From assembly GCF_000003195.3 (NCBI RefSeq), contig NC_012876.2:2367935-2431934 (forward strand): a stretch of 64,000 nt of DNA, written 5' to 3'. Position 1 is the stretch's first letter; each line of letters starts with the position of its first letter. The stretch is from Sorghum bicolor. Taxonomy: Eukaryota; Streptophyta; Magnoliopsida; Poales; Poaceae. The notes under the pieces are model-generated. The model saw nothing but the letters and a program-made list of their open reading frames with translations, ran no database searches and was not told the DNA's origin. Positions 59,327 to 64,000 of the stretch are shown piece by piece. The translations under genes and the position numbers were made by a program.

Positions 59327-62239
59327 ATGGCCGGCTCCAAGCCCCTTCCGCTCCGCCTCGCGGCGCCGCTGGCCCTCGCCCTCCTCCTCGCGCTCGCCCT
59401 CGTCGCCAACTTCCTCTGGGCCGCCTCCTCTCGTCGAGTCTCCCCGCTCTCGGCCTCCTCTTCCAGAACGGTAACCACGCCGCCGCGCGCCGCATTGCTC
59501 TCCACGATCTCACCAGCGACATGCTCTATTGCTCTGAACGAATTTCTCGTTGCTCTATCTACTCTAACCATTGCTCCTCTCTCAGGTGATGCGGAAGCGC
59601 GCAAAGGCGGTGGGGCACCTGAACGCGACGTACGCAGACCTGCCGGCGCCGCACTGGGACTGGGAGGAGATGCCCGCAGCGCCCGTGCCACGCCTCGACG
59701 GGGCGTCGGTTCAGATTGGGAATCTCCTCTACGTCTTCGCCGGATACGGGGACATCGACCATGTGAGGCACCTTTGTTAGTTTACTATTGCGTTATTATT
59801 CCTCTGGACGATTTCCTTTTAGCAATGTTTTCACGCATCACTTAACAAGATTGAGCGGCTAGTGTAAGTGTTCGGTTGTGCTGGTAAATAACTAAAATAA
59901 GTCACCAATCGAATTATGAGCTAATTCCATGACATCGAAGCAACCTGTGCAGTATCTAGCTGTAAGGTTTCAACTTCTCCAGGAATTTTTTTCATAACGT
60001 TTGGGATTTAAAATAGGAGGATCTGTAGTAAATGGGCAAGACCAAGCATTTCTTAACATGTTGAATGATTACTATTGCAAAATCTTGGCAGTATCCTTCC
60101 TTTCTGATATATTGCTTTGTTCCTTGCTTTTCAGGTCCATTCTCATGTTGATGTTTATAATTTCACTTCTAACACATGGGCCGAAAGGTTTGATATGCCC
60201 AAGGAGATGGCACATTCTCATTTAGGAATGGCCTCAGATGGTAGATACATTTATGCAGTTTCAGGACAGTATGGACCACAGTGCCGCGCCTCGATCAATC
60301 GCAACTTTGTTTTTGACACAGAGACTAGAGAGTGGCATGAGTTGCCCCCTTTACCACTTCCTAGGTATGTATGGTAGAGTGCACTTAGTTTATTAGCCAC
60401 AACCCGTTCATGAAGTTATGCTTATGTCTTTTCTGTGTTATTCATTTTCAGCTTCTATCATTTATTATCATGGACACGCTTGTTCAAATTTGGTCTAGTC
60501 CATTGGCTTTACCAACTCATGGTACTGTCCAAAAAAAATGTTAAACACATAATGCCATCTATCTGCTTGTGTTATACTCTTTTTCTTCTAATTTTGCATT
60601 TTCTAATGTCTGAGCAGCTGATTAACAATCAAATTGTTGTATTTTGTATAGAGAATAATCTTTTAGTATGTCACTTGATCAGCCTAATTCTACAAAAGGA
60701 CACTAACCTTTTAGCAATACATGGAATTATTTATTTTATGGCCCTCTATATACTGCCAATATTTATTTTCAAAATCTGCTGAAATGGTTCATTGCTTGCA
60801 TTGTGTATTGCTCTATTTGATGCTGCTTAGCTGGTACATAGGACCTGAAAAAAAAACTTATTTTGTGAAAAATTCAGGTATGCACCAGCTACTCAGCTTT
60901 GGCGTGGGCGGCTCCATGTGATGGGTGGAGGCAAAGAGGACCGCCATGAACCTGGATTGGAGCATTGGAGCCTTGCTGTCAAGGACGGCAAGGCACTGGA
61001 GAACGAGTGGCAAGCTGAAGTACCCATACCACGAGGTGGACCTCATAGGTACGTCGGTGTGAACTTGTGTCATTTGCATGCAGTCGCCATGAGGTCATGC
61101 CTGTTCTGAGGGATGATTGTTGGTATCTAGTGCTTAGGCACTCATACTGTTTATCCTTTGTAGTGGTACAGAAGTTCTGTTGGTTGTACACATTTCTAAA
61201 TGAACAACACTTTGTAATTTCTGACTTCTACTTTGCAGGGCATGTGTTGTAGCTAATGACAAACTATTTGTGATTGGTGGACAAGAGGGAGACTTTATGC
61301 CTAAACCAGGATCACCTATTTTTAAATGTGCACGGAGGCATGAGGTGTGTATGTGGTTCCTGATGACGCTTATCATGCACTTGTGGTTTATTTACTTGTC
61401 ATCAAGACCTGCATTGGACCCATGTTGAGTTGTACTCATGAAAACATGGTATCTTTAACACTTTTTTTGGTGTTCACAATTTTCTTTAAACAAATAAGTT
61501 CCTGCAGTTGGGATATTACTTCCTAATGATCGCTTCAACTTGAACATCAAACAAAAATATATACTTTCAATATCAGCCCTGATGTCCAAATTCCTCTTTT
61601 GTGTGAATTCGCAATGATCGCTTCAACTTGAACCTCAAATAAAAACCTATACTTTCAATATCAGCCCTGATGTCCAAATTCCTCTTTTGTGTGAACATGT
61701 TGCTGCAGCTTAATTCTTATATGTTCAGAATTGCACTCTTGCAGGTTGTGTATGGCGATGTGTATATGCTAGATGATGGTTCCAAGTGGAAGCAACTGTC
61801 TCCAATGCCAAAGCCAGATTCCCACATTGAATTTGCATGGGTTGTCGTTAACAACTCCATAGTAATTGTTGGAGGAACTACAGAGAAGCATCCTATCACC
61901 AAAAAGATGATTCTTGTTGGTGAAGTCTTCTGTTTTGATTTGGAATCGTTGGTAAGTTATGTCGAAGCCATTTTCTTTTTATGGCTGTTTTTCGTTTTAT
62001 TGAGTCCATGGTGGTTATCCTCCGAATTTTGAGGGTCCAACTAAATGAATTAAATCTCTATGCCATTCTTGCAGACCTGGTCAGTCATTGGGCGCATGCC
62101 TTTCCGAATCAAGACAGCCTTAGCTGGGTACTGGGAGGGGTGGCTCTATTTTACTTCTGGGCAGCGAGATCGTGGGCCTGATAATCCAGCTCCAAAGAAA
62201 GTTGTTGGAAGTATGTGGAGAACGAGGCTACACTTGTGA
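59327..62239 (+). CDS. Membrane-anchored galactose oxidase/kelch-repeat protein (At3g27220-like)
   Basis: Kelch-propeller protein with an N-terminal signal anchor, so probably in the secretory pathway with its propeller in the lumen. Its molecular role is not established. Exons 59327-59470, 59586-59762, 60135-60364, 60878-61048, 61239-61344, 61745-61951 and 62075-62239 join in phase to 399 aa. The start is ATGGCCGGCTCC in a CGCCATGG context. Residues about 10-33 form a hydrophobic segment (PLALALLLALALVANFLWAA). Kelch units follow: GASVQIGNLLYVFAGYG, VDVYNFTSNTWAERFDMP, GRYIYAVSGQYG, FVFDTETREWHELPPLP, NDKLFVIGGQEGD, SIVIVGGTTEKHP and LTWSVIGRMPF. It ends SMWRTRLHL. A partial duplicate of its 3' part follows at 63485-63996. 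Confidence 0.92.
61525..61697. repeat. Tandem duplication in kelch gene intron
   Basis: Two adjacent units of about 88 bp (61525-61612 and 61613-61697) share AATGATCGCTTCAACTTGAA, CTTTCAATATCAGCCCTGAT and CAAATTCCTCTTTTGTGTGA. They differ at only a few positions, so the duplication looks recent. Confidence 0.9.
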
Positions 62240-62851
62240 TGGTAGAAGTTGTGGCAGTTTTTCTGAAAATTTGTAGATTTGCGTCTGATTTCTAGTGTAA
62301 CAGCTAGGTCCCTCTCAGAGAATTTGCTTGTATTTATTTTGTTGTCTTCGAATGCATATTATCTATTTTGACTAGATTTTTTAAATTTAACATTTTGTCT
62401 ACTTGCTTGTAAATTGCCTGAGTACTGGCAGTAAAACCTTGTAAATACCGCCTTTTCCAACAGAGGTGTTTGCCTAAACAAAGCAAAGGTTTCTGGCTTG
62501 AGGTAAATCTGCATGACTGGATCTGTTTCCATTTTCTGACAGCCAGGGGGCCCCAGGTGTGCATCCCATTTTTTGTATCCTAAAACATGTCAACCTGATT
62601 TCTTGTTAATATTGTTTACTTGTTTTGATTCCCACATCCGGAATCTGAAGTTCAGAGATGTCTCCAAACAACCAGAACCAGAAGAGATGTCCTAAAACAA
62701 TCTTTGCCCTCTAATGGACGCTAATCTAAGAGATGTCTACAGAAATCAGGGATGTCTGGCTTGATGTTTCTGTTTTTTTTCCCCTTCATCATTCAGGCCG
62801 AAGTACTGTTGCAGCCCAGGGTCATCGTGTGGATCCCTGCCGGCCGGCTCG

Positions 62852-63352
62852 ATGAGTTTCCGGCGGTTCCTGTACGTGGTGTGGGACGTCGAGGCAATCG
62901 ACGACGGCAGCTGCTCCCTTCGCCGCATCGACACGTCGCGCCTCTTCTTCAATGCATCGACGCCGACGGCGGAGCAGGGGGCACCAGTGCCGCTCGACAG
63001 CGGCGGCGGCGGCGGAGGAGCTACTGATCCGTCGGCGGCACATGACGGCGGTCGCCTGCCTGACCCCACAATAAAGGCATAAAGCTGTGCCCTCCTATCT
63101 TGCCGCGCATGGTCGGTGGAGTTGGGGTCCTGCTCTTCAAGAACAAGGCCGCCATGGGTGGGCGCGGGCACGAGCTCGAGTACGACAAGGTGGTCGCCGT
63201 CGACCGCACGGGCCACAGCTTCATGTGCGACCCTGAAGATGAGCCCTTCACCGTCCGCCCCCTGCCCAGCCTGACCGCTCCCAAGTTCTCACCCTTCTCC
63301 GTTCTCCCTCACCGTCGGCGAGAGTCTCTACGTCATGGACACACTGTACGTC
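62852..63352 (+). pseudogene. Broken DUF1668-type gene fragment
   Basis: Resembles the start of the grass-expanded DUF1668 family (function unknown). MSFRRFLYVVWDVEAIDDGS, LRRIDTSRLFFNAS and RLPDPTIKA read from 62852 and stop at 63080-63082. In another frame from about 63106 come VGGVGVLLFKNKAA, YDKVVAVDRTGHSFMCDPED and FTVRPLPSLTAPKFSPFSV. In a third frame come SLTVGESLYVMDTL. So at least two frame changes and one stop break it. It also ends after about 140 residues, far short of the usual family length, and passes into DNA duplicated from the kelch gene. It could be a sequencing-free decayed copy or part of a rearranged gene. Confidence 0.72.
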
Positions 63353-63484
63353 ATTTTTTGTCTTTTTCTTGTTATTTATCCTCTGTTGTGATATAGATGG
63401 CATATTGACAACATGTAATTTCTAAAATCAAATATTTGTAATTTAAGGAAACTTTGCGGATAATTAACCTGTTTTAAATGCATA

Positions 63485-63996
63485 CCGAGGCATAAGGTGG
63501 TGTGTACTGCACCTGTGCTTTATTTGCTGGTTATCAAGACCTGCACTGCATTGGACCATGTTAAGTTTACTCACAACATGAAAACATGCTATCTTTAACA
63601 CTATTGTTTCTTTTTTTTTTTGTACATTTTCACTGAACAAATAAGCTCATGCACATGGTTGGTATTGTAATTCCCATATGCCACGGATCTGTAGTATCTC
63701 ATACTCAACTACTACACTGTGTTTGTTTGGCTTCAAACTCATAGTATCTATTTTAGTTAGATAGATTAACTTTAACATTTAGGTTATTTGCTTAACTTAA
63801 ACATTTAGGTTATTTGCTTCTTATAAATTACCTAAGTACTGACAGTAAAACCTAGCTGTTGTAGTTACCTCTTTTCAACAGAGATATATATATATTTTTT
63901 TTGCTTATGAAAGCAAAGGGCTTTTTACGTTATAAGGTAGATCTTCATCGGTCTCCATTCTCTTGCAGCCAGGGCCCAGTTATTGAGCCCACTTTT
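63485..63996 (+). pseudogene. Internally deleted copy of the kelch gene's 3' part
   Basis: 63485-63665 matches 61335-61525, covering the end of kelch exon 5 (GAGGCATAAGG against GAGGCATGAGG) and the following intron (TATCAAGACCTGCA, CATGAAAACATG, TATCTTTAACAC). 63740-63996 matches 62352-62572 downstream of the kelch stop codon (AGTACTGGCAGTAAAACCT-type, AAAGCAAAGG, GCAGCCAGGG). The segment holding exons 6 and 7 is missing, so it cannot code. The copy may continue past the window edge. Confidence 0.75.
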
Positions 63997-64000
63997 TTTT

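Noticed and set aside
59055..59691. Minus-strand Arg/Ala-rich frames
   Set aside because: Antisense to the GC-rich first exon of the membrane-anchored kelch gene.

Overview
This is nuclear DNA from a grass. It has GC-rich first exons, short GT-AG introns and several grass transposon families (Tourist-like and Stowaway-like MITEs, Helitrons, L1-type LINEs, solo LTRs). Gene content and repeat types fit an Andropogoneae genome such as sorghum or a close relative. The species is inferred from the type of sequence, not proven.

Layout. 1-1786 holds the 3' part of an LHT-type amino acid transporter gene, and 6101-8853 a complete tandem paralogue. 10196-15362 (minus) is a ten-exon bromodomain/NET gene of the plant GTE (BET) group. 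18424-23857 is a Helitron containing a nested 2.4-kb solo LTR. 24215-26341 is a DUF212 (acid phosphatase/haloperoxidase-related) gene. 27941 onward is the terminus of a second Helitron, in the minus orientation. 30016-33686 and 34061-34861 are two LINE copies with target-site duplications. 35031-35168 is an orphan last exon of an ARL2/TITAN5-like GTPase. 36950-40635 (minus) is a ten-exon plastid DUF3353 (CPP1-like) gene, head-to-head with SLU7 (41063-44846). 45746-46456 (minus) is a DUF761 gene. 46457-55150 is repeat-rich, with MITEs, a CACTA-like end and a 1.2-kb solo LTR. 55745-57151 is an F-box/kelch gene. 59327-62239 is a membrane-anchored kelch gene, followed by a broken DUF1668 exon and an internally deleted copy of the kelch gene's 3' part.

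The genes are mostly ordinary single-copy or housekeeping plant genes (splicing, chromatin reading, plastid chaperone-like, transport, protein turnover) and do not form one pathway. The points most worth following up are structural. The second LHT copy lacks two adjacent introns exactly. The first Helitron can be delimited at both ends and carries a nested solo LTR. The DUF3353 and SLU7 genes share a short promoter rich in site II and telo-box motifs. The region after the kelch gene is a chimeric partial duplication. I found no convincing wholly new biological system.
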